A DNA stretch of 64,000 bases from Lyophyllum atratum (lineage: Eukaryota > Basidiomycota > Agaricomycetes > Agaricales > Lyophyllaceae), in contig JACGCN010000020.1 of the NCBI GenBank assembly GCA_014905825.1, positions 558,001-622,000 on the forward strand, written 5' to 3'. Position 1 is the stretch's first letter. Each line of letters starts with the position of its first letter. The notes below the pieces were generated by a model. The model had not been told where the DNA came from. It did not search any database and saw only the letters and a list, made by a program, of their open reading frames with translations. Positions 1-10,941 of this stretch are shown piece by piece. Position numbers and translations under genes: made by a program.

Positions 1-464
1 GTCGTCGAAGAGTTGGAAGGCGCGTCGGATCTCTTCCATGGGGTCCCGTGCCAGTATCCGCTCGCTCACTATGATTGGAGGGTCAGAGAACGCGTAGAAT
101 ATATGAAGCAAAGGATATGAGATATGCGACGCGTGTAATACACGGTGAAGGCAGGGTAGTAGTGCCAATGGCAAGCATCATCGAACTGAAGTGACGACTC
201 ACTGATTTTTGCAAAATCCTCGAAGTCCATTAGCCCATGACCGGTCTTATCATGGTCCCGCAAAATCTTCAACACCTCTGCCTTCTTCATATCGAATCCC
301 AACGCGCGCATCGCGACTTTTAGCTCGTGGTAGTCCACGCAGCCATCCTTGTCCGTGTCAAATAGCTCGAACGCCTCTTTGATTTCCTGCTTCTGCTCAT
401 CTGAAAGTTCAGGGCGTGTATGGGTCCTTCTTTTCGCCTTCTGCGCTGCAGCTGAGTTGTACAT
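1..464 (-). CDS. Centrin / Cdc31-like EF-hand protein, 5' part only
   Basis: Calcium-binding protein of centrosomes or spindle pole bodies; fungal Cdc31 acts in spindle-pole-body duplication. The protein starts at the ATG at 464 ([15 protein letters not shown]), a short basic leader typical of centrins. EF-hand 1 carries the loop [12 protein letters not shown], and a degenerate second hand ([12 protein letters not shown]) follows. An intron at 202-69 (GTGAGT...ATAG) joins FAKI to [10 protein letters not shown], which matches the centrin linker, and the third hand begins with FRLFDD-like residues (FQLFDD) as the window ends. The reading frame stays open to about 593, so a longer N-terminus is possible, but 464 gives the usual centrin start. 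The C-terminal half lies outside the window. Calmodulin is less likely because of the basic leader and the linker sequence. Confidence 0.9.
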
Positions 465-589
465 CGTCTGTACTTGGCCGCCCGAGAAGTTGTTGAGCAG
501 AGGACAAGAGTATTGTGTGGCCTGCACGTGAGCACCATGCAAGGCTGTCGGCAAACTTGAACAAACTTTCAGGCTTGCGGCCTTCAAGT

Positions 590-627
590 TCAACGTTCAA
601 CGTTTCGACGTTCAACGTTCAACATTC
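590..627. repeat. Short tandem repeat of a ttcaacg-type unit
   Basis: The heptamer ttcaacg and close variants occur about five times in a row just upstream of the centrin coding region, one of them interrupted by tttcgacg. It lies in the probable 5' UTR or promoter. No function is assigned. Confidence 0.6.
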
Positions 628-1272
628 ATGGGGGTTGGGATCACAAGTCGACCTTCGCCGAGGAAAGATAATGCGTCTTTCGTAAAGAATCGAATCTTTC
701 GATGAATTCAAGTATCCAGAGCTTGGTGTTCCTAGTCTTGCAGCGGTCCGAAATGTGGTGAGAAACTTTCCGTTGCTTAAACCGTCCACCACTGATGTCT
801 GTCTAAGTCGAAGTCTACTTCATACTTTCAATACCAGGATATGATTTTCTTCGCTAAAAAATGCCGTTGGCTATCATCCGACGCTGCCATCCTTGTCAAA
901 TCGTCTCTCGGTATATTGGTTCCGCAGACAGAACCGGAGAAACAGGGCTGCGGCCCGCTGCCATGGTCACCCCTTCTGGTCATATGACGACTGCCTCACC
1001 ACTTGATGCCAGCAACAGTATCGCCGATGATGTTTTCTACTGGCTCTGCTCGTGACCGCAACGTTCACAAGTTGGAAACGGACTTAATCCTCGGCGAGCG
1101 TATGATCTGGATAATTGGTCTGTCTCTCCATTGTGCGACGTTTATCCGCACCCTCGGTCAGTCCTGGATGGTCGCGTGATGCTAAGTTGAAGCGCCGGCC
1201 CGTCATGCTACACAGCGATAATTATCCGTGGAGTATAAAGCGTGAAGCAGAATTGATATTGCTACGCACAAG
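628..1272. other. Intergenic region between centrin and mannanase
   Basis: About 0.65 kb between two divergently transcribed genes, so it probably holds both promoters. A tataaag sequence about 40 bp before the mannanase start is a plausible TATA element. No convincing gene is seen; the short open frame at 861-1055 has no recognisable features. Confidence 0.5.
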
Positions 1273-3232
1273 ATGAAGCTGTACACAAGTTTGGTCGTCT
1301 TAGCGTTAGCCGTATCTCCAACACTTGCAGCGCAGCCTCTCTATGCGCAATGTGGAGGTATTGGGTGGACGGGAGATACAAGTTTGTTGTGCATTCTCTC
1401 ATGGCACCCAATTCACTGATTCGACTCTTTTTCAGCCTGTGTATCAGGAGCGATATGCATAAAACAGAACGAGTATTACTCCCAGTGTCTCCCAGGATCC
1501 ACAACAGCTCCGCCTACGACGGCGCCGCCCACAACTACCAAGACCACCACAACCACCACAAGTCCACCTCCTGCCTCAACTGGGTTCGTAAAGACCTCCG
1601 GCACACGATTCACATTAAATGGCCAGAGATATACCATCGTGGGGTGCGTTGCGACTATGATTCCTATTCATTTCGTGTCGTGACATCAAGACAGTGGAAA
1701 CGCATACTGGGTAGGCTTAGCGGGTCTCAGCACGGCCGACATGAACACAGCGTTCTCGGATATTGCCAAGGCTGGAGGGACGACCGTCCGAACATGGTAT
1801 GAATCTCTCTGATGACTGATTGATATGCTTGTTCACATGAACGTAGGGGATTCAACGAAGTGACCAGTCAAAGCGGAAACTGGTATCAGAGCTGGTCTGG
1901 AAGTACACCCACAATCAATACCGGTGCGACTGGGCTGCAGAACTTCGGTAATTCACAGTGTTCTTGAGACCTCCAATACCTTGTCGATCGTTGATTTCTA
2001 GACAATGTCGTGGCCGCTGCCAAAGCCAACGGAATCCGGCTCATTGTAGCTCTGTGAGTGGTTTACATTCATCTGGATCCAGTTTCTTATGGCTACCTTT
2101 CCAGCACCAATAATTGGTACATAAGATCTTCGTGGACTTTTCATGAAAAATGAACTCTAAAACTCTAAACAGGGGTGACTACGGTGGAATGGACGTCTAT
2201 GTTAAACAGATTGCCAACTCGGCCAACCACGACCTGTTCTATACGAATGCCGCAATCCAAACCGCATTCAAGAACTATATCAAGACGTTCGTTGGCCGCT
2301 ATGTCAACGAGCCGACGATCCTTGCCTGGGAACTTGCTAACGAGCCCAGATGCAAAGGAAGCACGGGGTACGATACTTTGATATCCTAAAGCCACTGTTC
2401 CTCATAACCATTGACCGCCAGCACCTGGTCTGGCACCTGTACACCAGCAACCATCACCGCATGGGCCAAGTCAATTTCTGCGTATATCAAGTCCATCGAC
2501 TCGAACCACTTGGTTGGCCTGGGTGATGAGGGTTTCTTCAACCAGCCAGGCGCACCCACCTACCCATACCAGTGCGTGCGAGCTCAATAACGATAGGCTT
2601 CTCGCCAACATGCGAATTTAGAGGTGGGGAAGGGATTGATTTCGATGCTAACTTGGCCATCAGCACACTGGACTTTGGTACTTTCCATGTGCGTTACGTC
2701 GCCCTTGATTTCGTTGTACAAGACTAAATTCGACCTCGATCTTCAGTCTTACCCTGTATGTGGTTTTCGAGAGTGATGCGTATCCTCGACCTGACGTGTT
2801 GCAGATACCTTGGGGACAAACCAGCGATCCCCAAGGCTGGGGCACCCAGTGGATTACGGACCATGCAACGTCTCAAAACAGAGTCGGAAAGCCTGTGATC
2901 ATCGAAGAATTCGGCGTCACTGCCAACCAACCCACTGTTTACACTGCTTGGTTTAACCAAATCGTTTCTTCTGGGCTCGCGGGAGATCTCATCTGGTGAG
3001 TCATCATGTAAATATGCGGAAATTCTTAAATTCGATTCGCTCTGATAATCTAGGCAATCGGGGTCACACCTCTCAACGTATGTATCCTTTTGCTCGTGCA
3101 TATCCTGTCTAGCCTGACGATATCCCGACCCATAGCGGTGATACCTGGAATGATGGTTACGCTGTTTACCCAGACGGACCTGTATACCCAATCCTTAAAT
3201 CCCACGCTGCTACCTTGAAAGCCAGGGGATAA
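1273..3232 (+). CDS. Secreted endo-beta-1,4-mannanase, GH5 (subfamily 7-like) with N-terminal CBM1
   Basis: Hydrolyses internal beta-1,4 links of mannan and galactoglucomannan outside the cell. The model has 13 exons (1273-1381, 1436-1643, 1695-1796, 1847-1947, 2002-2053, 2105-2116, 2173-2367, 2422-2571, 2622-2688, 2747-2755, 2805-2995, 3054-3077, 3136-3232) and closes in frame to 438 residues. It begins with a signal peptide (MKLYTSLVVLALAVSPTLA), then a CBM1 (QCGGIGWTGDTTC...YYSQCL), then a Thr/Pro linker. The catalytic domain shows WELANEP (acid/base Glu near residue 250) and VIIEEFGV (nucleophile Glu near residue 370). The order CBM1-linker-GH5_7 is that of known basidiomycete mannanases. 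Two exons are only 12 and 9 nt long, but both are needed to keep the TNNW and FHSYP segments. No break is seen. Confidence 0.95.
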
Positions 3233-4151
3233 GGTGCGTCGAGTTGTGGGTGATTCCTCGGTAGTCGTTTCGTCACTTTGAATGTATACGGGTGCGCGAG
3301 CTCTTAATCTTGTGGCTGATACATTTGCATGACGTTGCTGTATTACCGGAACATTGCCTGCGATAAGACCGTCAAGGCCGTTGTTTGCTAGATGAACTTC
3401 TTCCCGCTGTGTTTTGGCTCACTTTGTCTTTATTTCCAACAGGCTACCATGGATGACACGCTCGATTTCATGCACCAGACTATTTCCAATCCTTGATCGC
3501 TGCCGAAGTGATTCTATTCTCGCCTGTCAGAAACTTGCGCTCTGTAGCAAGAAGCCCTGAGGAAGCTTCGAGCTTTTTTCTAGAGTGCGGCGACCAATTA
3601 ACAAGACGACTTTCAGACCGTCATAGGTCTGAGTATTATGGTACTCTATACCATATATCAGTTTATGTGGCATCTTAGGTCTTGGTCGCTCGTAGGTGCG
3701 TGTGACACCGCAAGAACCGCCGTCATATGACGATAACGCCGTCTGCCGGTGCCACTGAATGTCACCGCCAGCTAGCGATGCCATCGTCAACGACCAATTA
3801 TTACTCCGTCATCTTTTTCTTGCGTCACGTTGTCTAATTTGACGATATCCTATTCTCGCGCGACGGCCTGAACTGCTCCCGTACACCCACTTCTTTCGCT
3901 TTACGGGTTTTGTTCGCAGTTTTGCTGCTGCGGCAAAATGCCGGTGTCCTTACTCATCCTGAGAGAAGCGATAATTCTCCCCTCACGGCTCTAGTTTTTT
4001 CTCTTTGGACTCATAAATAGGCCGGCTGGCATCATGACCTTCAGGTAGTTCGCTACGTCACTACCCAGGAGGAAACCTAAAAGCCGTTGAACAACAAGGG
4101 CAAATACACTGAAAGTTTGAGGCTCTTTTGACTTTTCCTGTCAACTAACCA
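3233..4151. other. Intergenic region, no gene seen
   Basis: About 0.9 kb after the mannanase stop. Open frames here (for example 3493-3678) are short and show no recognisable domain, splice-compatible extension or codon pattern. It should hold the mannanase terminator and the promoter of the next gene. Confidence 0.5.
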
Positions 4152-4971
4152 ATGTATGACGGTTCTGACTCTGACGTGGACTCGGATGGTTATCTTAACG
4201 TCGATTACCCCCCATATCTGACCCTATTTGGCGCCGAAGAAGCAAGATCAAGAACGAACAAAAATCGGGCACGGCGGGTCCAGGCTAGAGAGCAGGGAAA
4301 GGACGCGGCTGCTGTCATCGGTGGCTACTCCGATTTCTACCTCGTTGTGCGGTTCTTTAAGTCTGTAGAAGGGTTCTACACCGTGTGTTGAGCAATAAGG
4401 AATCATTTTCAAATACTGAATACTTTAGGCAGGGTTCTCTTGACTTAACAGGTCGCCATCTGCCGGTGAAACATATTCCAGCCGTCGCCTTGATATAGTC
4501 ACTGATTTTGGGTGCGATTCAGCGATACATAGATCTTATAACGCGGTGGAATCTCTATCTTGCCGACTTTATCGCATTGACCGTGCACGCCAAAGAATTT
4601 GAAACTGGCACGACGGGTCTTGATGAATACAATTTCAAGTTCATCGATTACGATTTTGAAGACGAGACTCTATGGGAAGATTTCCAAACTCGGTGGAAAA
4701 TTCCTCGGAATAATAGCTACGGGCTGCTTCTTCCACTGACTGGTACGTGTAGATCACATGTCCTGGTCCTAACGACCAATAAAACATTACTAGCACAGGT
4801 CCTTTCTACTATATCTCAACATCCTATGCCTCGAATCCAACAGCTCTGTCTTGTCCAACTCCCATCCGAAGTTCTCGATCATATCTTTTGGATGTCGAAG
4901 TTGAATCAGACGCGCTTGCTGTCGTCGACATGCCGATATCTGAACGATATCGGGAGTCGTCACCTCTATAA
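4152..4971 (+). CDS. Hypothetical protein, 215 codons, 3' end overlaps the F-box gene
   Basis: A three-exon model (4152-4382, 4499-4742, 4799-4971) closes in frame. The N-terminus is acidic (MYDGSDSDVDSDGYLNVDY). A middle part rich in Asp, Glu and aromatics (KFIDYDFEDETLWEDFQ) ends in GLLLPLTG. The second intron has GTACGT, a CTAAC branch-like site and a CACAG acceptor, so it looks genuine; removing it shifts the reading into a frame that ends at 4971. The first intron is less sure: a shorter intron ending near 4430 would add about 20 more residues but would run into an in-frame TAG at 4496. I do not recognise the family with certainty. The last exon lies over the start of the F-box gene, in another frame. 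A transcript retaining the second intron would instead fuse this protein to the F-box protein. Confidence 0.5.
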
Positions 4972-6388
4972 GGTTATTCTCTTTTCATTTTCAACCACGC
5001 AGGGTCCTGACTCGGCTGGTTAGAGCCGTACCATCACCTTCGACGTTGCATGGGATGTATTAGGCGAACTGAGAGAATCCGACGACCCGGTAGAGTACCT
5101 GAAAACCCTCGCATACTCAACCCGCGAGAAACTCCTACTGAAGACTGATTTCCTCATCGGCCGACCGGACCTCATGGCCAAGATTGAGAATCTCTCCATC
5201 CTTGACATGTGGACTTCTTCGATGTTTGACGAGAACGAGTTCAACCTAAGGACGATGGATACCGCGTTCTATCCACCGATATACAAAGCCTTCACCCAGA
5301 TACTTTCTTCCAGTTTCAATATCACGACATTGGTTCTACAGAATATTCTGTTCACATCGGAAATCATACGGCTCATTTCCGACCTCCATCACCTCCACAC
5401 CATTCGGCTTCGCATGTGTCTCTTTCCCTCCACGACTTGTCTGTGGATTCAGGCAGGTCATGCGCCGCTGTGGAAGTCTGTCTATAACCTTCACATACTG
5501 CCCCCTGGGAGAAAGCCGGGGTCTTGGTACAGTACCTTGCTATGCCCCCACCTTCGCACATTTTCAGCGCATGGACTAAGCACTCTGCCACGCATACCTC
5601 CGGATGTTGCCCTCAAGTTCCCATCATTTCCAACCCTAGAGCGTTTGACGCTGACAGAGGTCCTTCCACATGATATGCTGCACTTTGCGGCTGCCCTTTC
5701 AAGTAGACCAGATGTGACGTTTGGTCGATTAACGCACTTCAAACTGCATTCTGCAGAGGGATATGACGATGACGATGCTATGACCCTGCTCAATGCTCTA
5801 TCACAAGGCCAGGCCCCCCTTCGAGCTTTAGTGATGGAAGGCCTTGCGGACGGAGATTTCCGCCTCTTTGACCACATAGCACGCAGTTTCCCGAGTCTTG
5901 TAGGCCTTACTTTGCTCCACCGCGAAATTAACAGGCAAGCAAAGACCATGTATACCGTCTGGCCACACGGCGCTTGGGAATACGCGTCTCATCTGGATGG
6001 CCTCAGCCAATTACAACACTTTGGATGGAATTGCTGCGCTGGTGAAATTTATTCCTCCGCTCCGCTCCTTCGATTCGAGGAAGGCTTCTACGACCCCGAG
6101 ACGAACCTGGAGGAATGGTTCGAGGCCAAAGAAGACGACGCCGTTGAAGTCGACAAGTGGACGCCGGCGGTGTTTGCGGCACACTGCCCGAGCCTCCAAA
6201 GCTATACTTCTTCGATGTTTGTAATCGACTGGTATATATCGCGAACGCCAGCTGGGCCGATCGTCGTGGATTCGCGGACGCAGCGTGGAGGTAAACCCCC
6301 ATGGGTGATGAAGTGGAACCCTGTGCGAACGGGTGGGCATTGGCCGATTGTCGAACCAGCTGGGACGATCAAGCCTAGCACTACATGA
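4826..6388 (+). CDS. F-box protein with leucine-rich C-terminal region
   Basis: Likely substrate-recognition subunit of an SCF ubiquitin ligase. Two exons (4826-4972, 5024-6388) give 503 residues. The N-terminal F-box reads LPSEVLDHIFWMSKLNQTRL and then LSSTCRYLNDIGSRHLY, the usual Agaricomycete form. The remainder has loosely repeated leucine-rich stretches (LERLTLTEVL, LRALVMEGLADGDF, LVGLTLLHREI) but no regular LRR array. The intron acceptor at 5021-5023 is required, because the alternative AG near 5002 leads into a stop. The ATG at 4826 was chosen because it places the F-box at the N-terminus. The frame is open further upstream through the neighbouring gene's intron, so a fused product cannot be excluded. 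The substrate is unknown; such genes are numerous and fast-evolving in mushroom genomes. Confidence 0.8.
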
Positions 6389-8302
6389 CGTAACTCGATG
6401 ACCGCGAGGCGTTCCCGTCAACAGCCAATAGGAAATGCAAGCTGCAGAGGGTTCGTTACGTGGCGCTGGGTTCTTACAAACGCGGCGATGTCAGGTATCG
6501 GTGGACGCCACATAAGAAACCTCGGAGGAGCTAGAACCGGAATTATTGTCATCTACACCTGAACTATCAGCACTTATGCATGGTTTCTGCGCAATTTTGC
6601 GGTTGTCGGGTCGGCAAGAGAAGCTAGGGACTTCAAAGTCGAGTACTTACCAAGGTGTCTCATAAAAATTCGGAATCAGCCAGGTGCTATCGCACTCCTG
6701 CTCTCTTTCCTGACCCATATCTGTCCTATCCTGCGCATCCTTCAGACTATGATGTAAGTGTCACAACCTTCATTTACCCTCAAGTTGCTAGATAGACTCT
6801 TGGTAAGAACATGCTAGTTCGCCGATGAATATCAGCACTGATGGGGCGCGGCTCTTTGTATATAACAGCGCTCCTCGGCATATGAATCTGGGGGATATGT
6901 ACTTGGTGTGTCGCAGCAAGTGTTATATACTTGTTGATTCTTTTCCAGGGCGACAACGAAGAGAAAGATGATTATGAGTACATCATTAGCCCTGTTTTCT
7001 CCCCTCGACCTCGCGTGTCTCGTCTATGACTTAGATGGACACAGACTTTCGCAATGATACTTAGATGGGCTCAATCTGGAATACCGTTTAACCGTTCTCG
7101 GTATAGGCGAATTGGATTGCGACGCCGTGTTGCAACGAAAGGCGGCCGTGCAAGCGGCGCGACGTGCAGCAGAAACGATAAAATGCAAGAGCGATCTCCT
7201 AGCGTTACCGCGTAATCTCTTCGCAACTTGGTGGCATAGTACTATATATGGGGTACTATACTGCTAGCACAGTCAACTTTCAAGAGATTGAAAGCCTAGG
7301 CTAGTCGGAAGGGTGTTCTACTCCCTCAACGTGCTGGTCATAACAGCAGCCCCTTCAGCTTTCTAGGATACGACCGCATCTGGGGCTGGCTTCTGAACTT
7401 ACTAATTAATATTCTGTTGACGTTTCTGAACCAGATACAATTCCCGACCTCCCCTATTTGTAACCCGCCGTAAGATAGATATTGCGATTGTCTGAAATAG
7501 TCGTATCCGTCACTTCATCGATGTTCGTTTTATCCAGTCATGAATCGACATGTCATCGTGGAGCGGTGTGAGACGCGGAGAAAGAAGAGTGGCTGGTGCA
7601 AGACAGGCAAATCTTCCCTCCATACTCCGAGCCCTCTCGATATCGCTAACATCCAAGTGTCTACTTCCCAACATGATGTGACCCAACCGCCTGGGGGGAG
7701 TCGTGCACGCAATTTGGCATGAGCCTGCTGAATTCTACATCACTTTGAGCACTGGAAGAAAATATCTCCCACCGCCGTCAGCCCAAGTGACACGCGTACC
7801 ACCGACATTCTTTATCGGCTCTGCATCCCCGTAAGCTCTGTACCAGCTGCAAATAGATTTTCTGTTTTTAACATACCTTAACAGTACTTTCGAGCTATGA
7901 GCTCGTCCAAGTCGCGACGTAGTGAAGCAATTTTAGGCTTGCCTCCGCCAAGCTTCCGCCAGACGATAAGAGAATCTTGCCCTATATATCCGCTACGCTG
8001 CGGGCAAGCACCCTATTCCAAGTTTACCTCGGTCAAGGCTGCACTAGGCCATGCACATGCCAGTGATGGAGGTCCAGTGTAAAAATAGCTGGGTCATCGG
8101 GTCGCTGAGTAAGCAGAAATGATGGTTGTCCATACTGCTGCCAAGATTTGCGGCTTGTTTTGCTTCCTTCTCTTTGCTTTCTCCTTCATTCATCGTCGGT
8201 CAGCCTAGCCCAGCTTGTCAGCGGCGAGGTCTCCTCTCCTCTCCCTGAAGATATTCTTCTTCCTCGCCACCACCTAATCGACCTACGACACGCACGCTAA
8301 GA
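6389..8302. other. 1.9 kb without a recognisable gene
   Basis: Open frames are all about 60 residues and none resembles a known domain. The last part, before 8303, is CT-rich (cttcctctcctctccctgaag type), as in many fungal core promoters, and probably drives the chitin deacetylase gene. Confidence 0.5.
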
Positions 8303-10397
8303 ATGCGCCTCACGTCGGCCATCTTGCCCCTTACTCTCTTTGCTCTCAGCCCTCTCTTGGTATTCGCCCAGGACGGCACAATTGATGGCCCGACGAGTAG
8401 CCCAGAATCTGCTGGGTACTCATGCGATCCCAACCAGTGTAAATTGCCCAACTGCAATTGCGCCAGCGCAAGCCCACCCGGCGGGCTGAAGCCTGTAAGT
8501 CCAACTCGTGTTTCATGCCTTCCAGCCGCGCATTGTTGTCCTGGGTCAAGCATGGATCCGAACTGAAATTATTGCTTTCGCGCAGTCGGACACGCCTCAA
8601 TTTGTGGTGTTCACCGCGGACGATGCAGTCCAGTCATACACCCTCGATGCTGTCAATCAGTTCCTGGCACACCGCAAGAATCCCAACGGCTGTCCTCCCA
8701 AAATGACATATTTCACGTCCTTGAATTATACCAACTACACCCTCGTCACAGGTCTGTCCCCAAAATGATCGTAGCAGAATGGTCCGCTCATCTTAATTTA
8801 GATTGGTATGTCGCGGGTAACGAAATTGGGGACCACACGTAAGTACTTTCTGTATCCTTATTTTCCTCTGTATTTACTTCTATATCCAGCATGACGCACG
8901 TCGGGAAACCATCAGCCGAAGAAATCAACGGGAACCTCATTGCTCTGAACTCCTTGGCCGGTATTCCTCTGGCCTCAATAAGCGGCTTCCGTGCACCCTT
9001 TCTAGACTACTCTGCCGAAACGCTGAAGCTCCTAGCTGCTGCCCAGTTCACCTACGACTCCAGTGCTGCTGCTTCAACTCCTGTCACGGACCCCAACACC
9101 GACGCTTACTGGCCGTACACCCTGGATTATGGGATGGCCAACAACTGTCTCGCAGTTCCCGGAACGTGCAAAGGCGAACCCAAGCTTCCCGGATTTTGGG
9201 AGATCCCGATGTACGCGTTCTTCGACGACAGGGGTGCTGCGGGCCCGCATTTGATGGACCCTTGGCTGTAAGTAGTTTCGGAAAATCCACTTAGCGGAGG
9301 ATAATACTGAATCGTCTTGTTCTGCAGGGATTCTGCTAATGGGGGTGCCAAGGTCAACGATTCGGCCACTCTCGCGTACATGAAGAAGACCTTCACAGAT
9401 CATTATAACGCCAACCGTCAACCCATTGGTCTCTACACCCACCCCATCCACGTTTCTGTAAGCCGCTTTCTATCCGGGCCTGGGCATCTGTGATGTGAAC
9501 TTATCTCCTTGTTCAGCTGTCCTACCCTGGTTTGAGCACTTCGAAGTCGACCGTCGACATGATCAACGCTTTCTTGGATTGGGCACAGGAGCAACAAAAT
9601 GGTCCGCACCAATCAATGCCTTTCTTTGTTTTTTTTCTAATCTAATGTGCCGTATGCAGTCTGGATCGTCTCGAATGAGCAGCTCCTTGCCTGGGTTCGC
9701 AACCCTGTTCCTGTCTCCCAACTCGACTCGTTTGCCCCCCTCAGGTGTGCAACGCCCGACGTCGACTCGACGCTCAAGATCTGCAATGGTATGCCCCAGA
9801 ACGAGGCTGGCATCCTTTCGCACTGCGCTTTCCCCGACTTCCCATTCTATACCTGCGTATGTGGTCTTTTTCCGATTTCGCACCATCAATCTAATATTGT
9901 GTATCCTCTAGTACGGATGCCCGACAATCCCACCCACGACCATGAACCCCAACCCGCCGCAGCAAATACCCGATGGTCAAAGCGCTCGCTTCCGCCGTAT
10001 GTTTGCTTATTCATTATCCTGATCTATTCCAGTTGACCTCGCCTGATCCAGTCCCGGCCAACTGCTCCACGCCGTTCTGGGATCCTATCAACGGCAAGTG
10101 CATCTGCACGTCGAACACTTGTGCCTTCAACGACAACTCAAGGCCAATTGGGGTATGCGACTTCTCCTTTTCTTCGTAATCGCCCCTTTCTCACTGTTGC
10201 ACTTGTTATAGCCGAACGGCGCGAACCTGACGGGCGGAGGTCTCGGCGGCTCCTTCGAGAATAGCTCGGCTTCGCAGTCGCCATATATCCCTTTCAACGG
10301 CGATCTCCCTACCCTCCCCCGGGGTGTCTGGCCCTCGATTCTCCTCGCATGCGTGGGTGCGGTGCTGGGTTCGCTCGGTATCGCCATGCGTCTCTAG
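8303..10397 (+). CDS. Chitin deacetylase-like polysaccharide deacetylase, GPI-anchored, animal-type
   Basis: Predicted to remove acetyl groups from chitin in the cell wall. Ten exons (8303-8494, 8586-8751, 8802-8838, 8890-9267, 9328-9457, 9517-9601, 9660-9856, 9912-9996, 10052-10152, 10212-10397) close to 518 residues. A signal peptide (MRLTSAILPLTLFALSPLLVFA) is followed by a short Cys-rich stretch. The NodB-type domain shows FVVFTADDAV (Asp pair), GDHTMTH (the HxxxH metal site), GFRAPF and LYTHPIHV. The segments NPNGCPPKMTYF, YWPYTLDY and PGFWEIPMY resemble metazoan chitin deacetylases more than the usual fungal TFDDGP type. A Ser/Asn-rich stretch and a final hydrophobic segment (WPSILLACVGAVLGSLGIA) suggest a GPI anchor. 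Intron 6 starts with the less common GTCCGC. Confidence 0.88.
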
Positions 10398-10941
10398 TAG
10401 ACTGTGAGCTATGAGTATGGCATCAACTTTAAGGATAGGGGAAGAAGGTCTGCGTCATGGAACAGTCTCCGCCCCCTGCCCCTTTTTCAGGACTCACTCC
10501 GGACTTGGTTTCGTTACATTTATTTGCATTGTCCATCCTACCCCGTATATCATGCATGTGTCCGTACCTACCACCCCTCGTTTAGACACACCCTCTCCTT
10601 AGAACGAACTTTTATTATGCTATGTCTATTAATGGATATATAGGTGGAACACAGCAGGCATCCGACGTCAGATTTCTAGAGTACGTACCTTCGGGTGGTC
10701 GTTCGGAGCTGAGGAATTTGCGCGCGGGGCCCGGGCTGCTAGTGCCACTGACGCGACTTTGTTGACGCGACGTCGGTGGTGTTACCGATCACGTGCATCG
10801 CCAGATTTCGAAGGTCGAGAACTTTTCCTTGCTGGCGTTGATATCCCCTTCACCCTAACGTCCTTGTACATACTAATTGGCGCTTGCGCTGCCCTAGAAT
10901 CTCCGGCCTCCCCAGATCCTGGACGAATCTCGCTCACGACC
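10398..10941. other. Intergenic region, no gene seen
   Basis: About 0.54 kb between two genes on the same strand. It holds the 3' end of the deacetylase transcript and the promoter of the phosphotransferase gene. A gatcacgtg-like E-box lies near 10787. The short open frames do not look coding. Confidence 0.45.
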
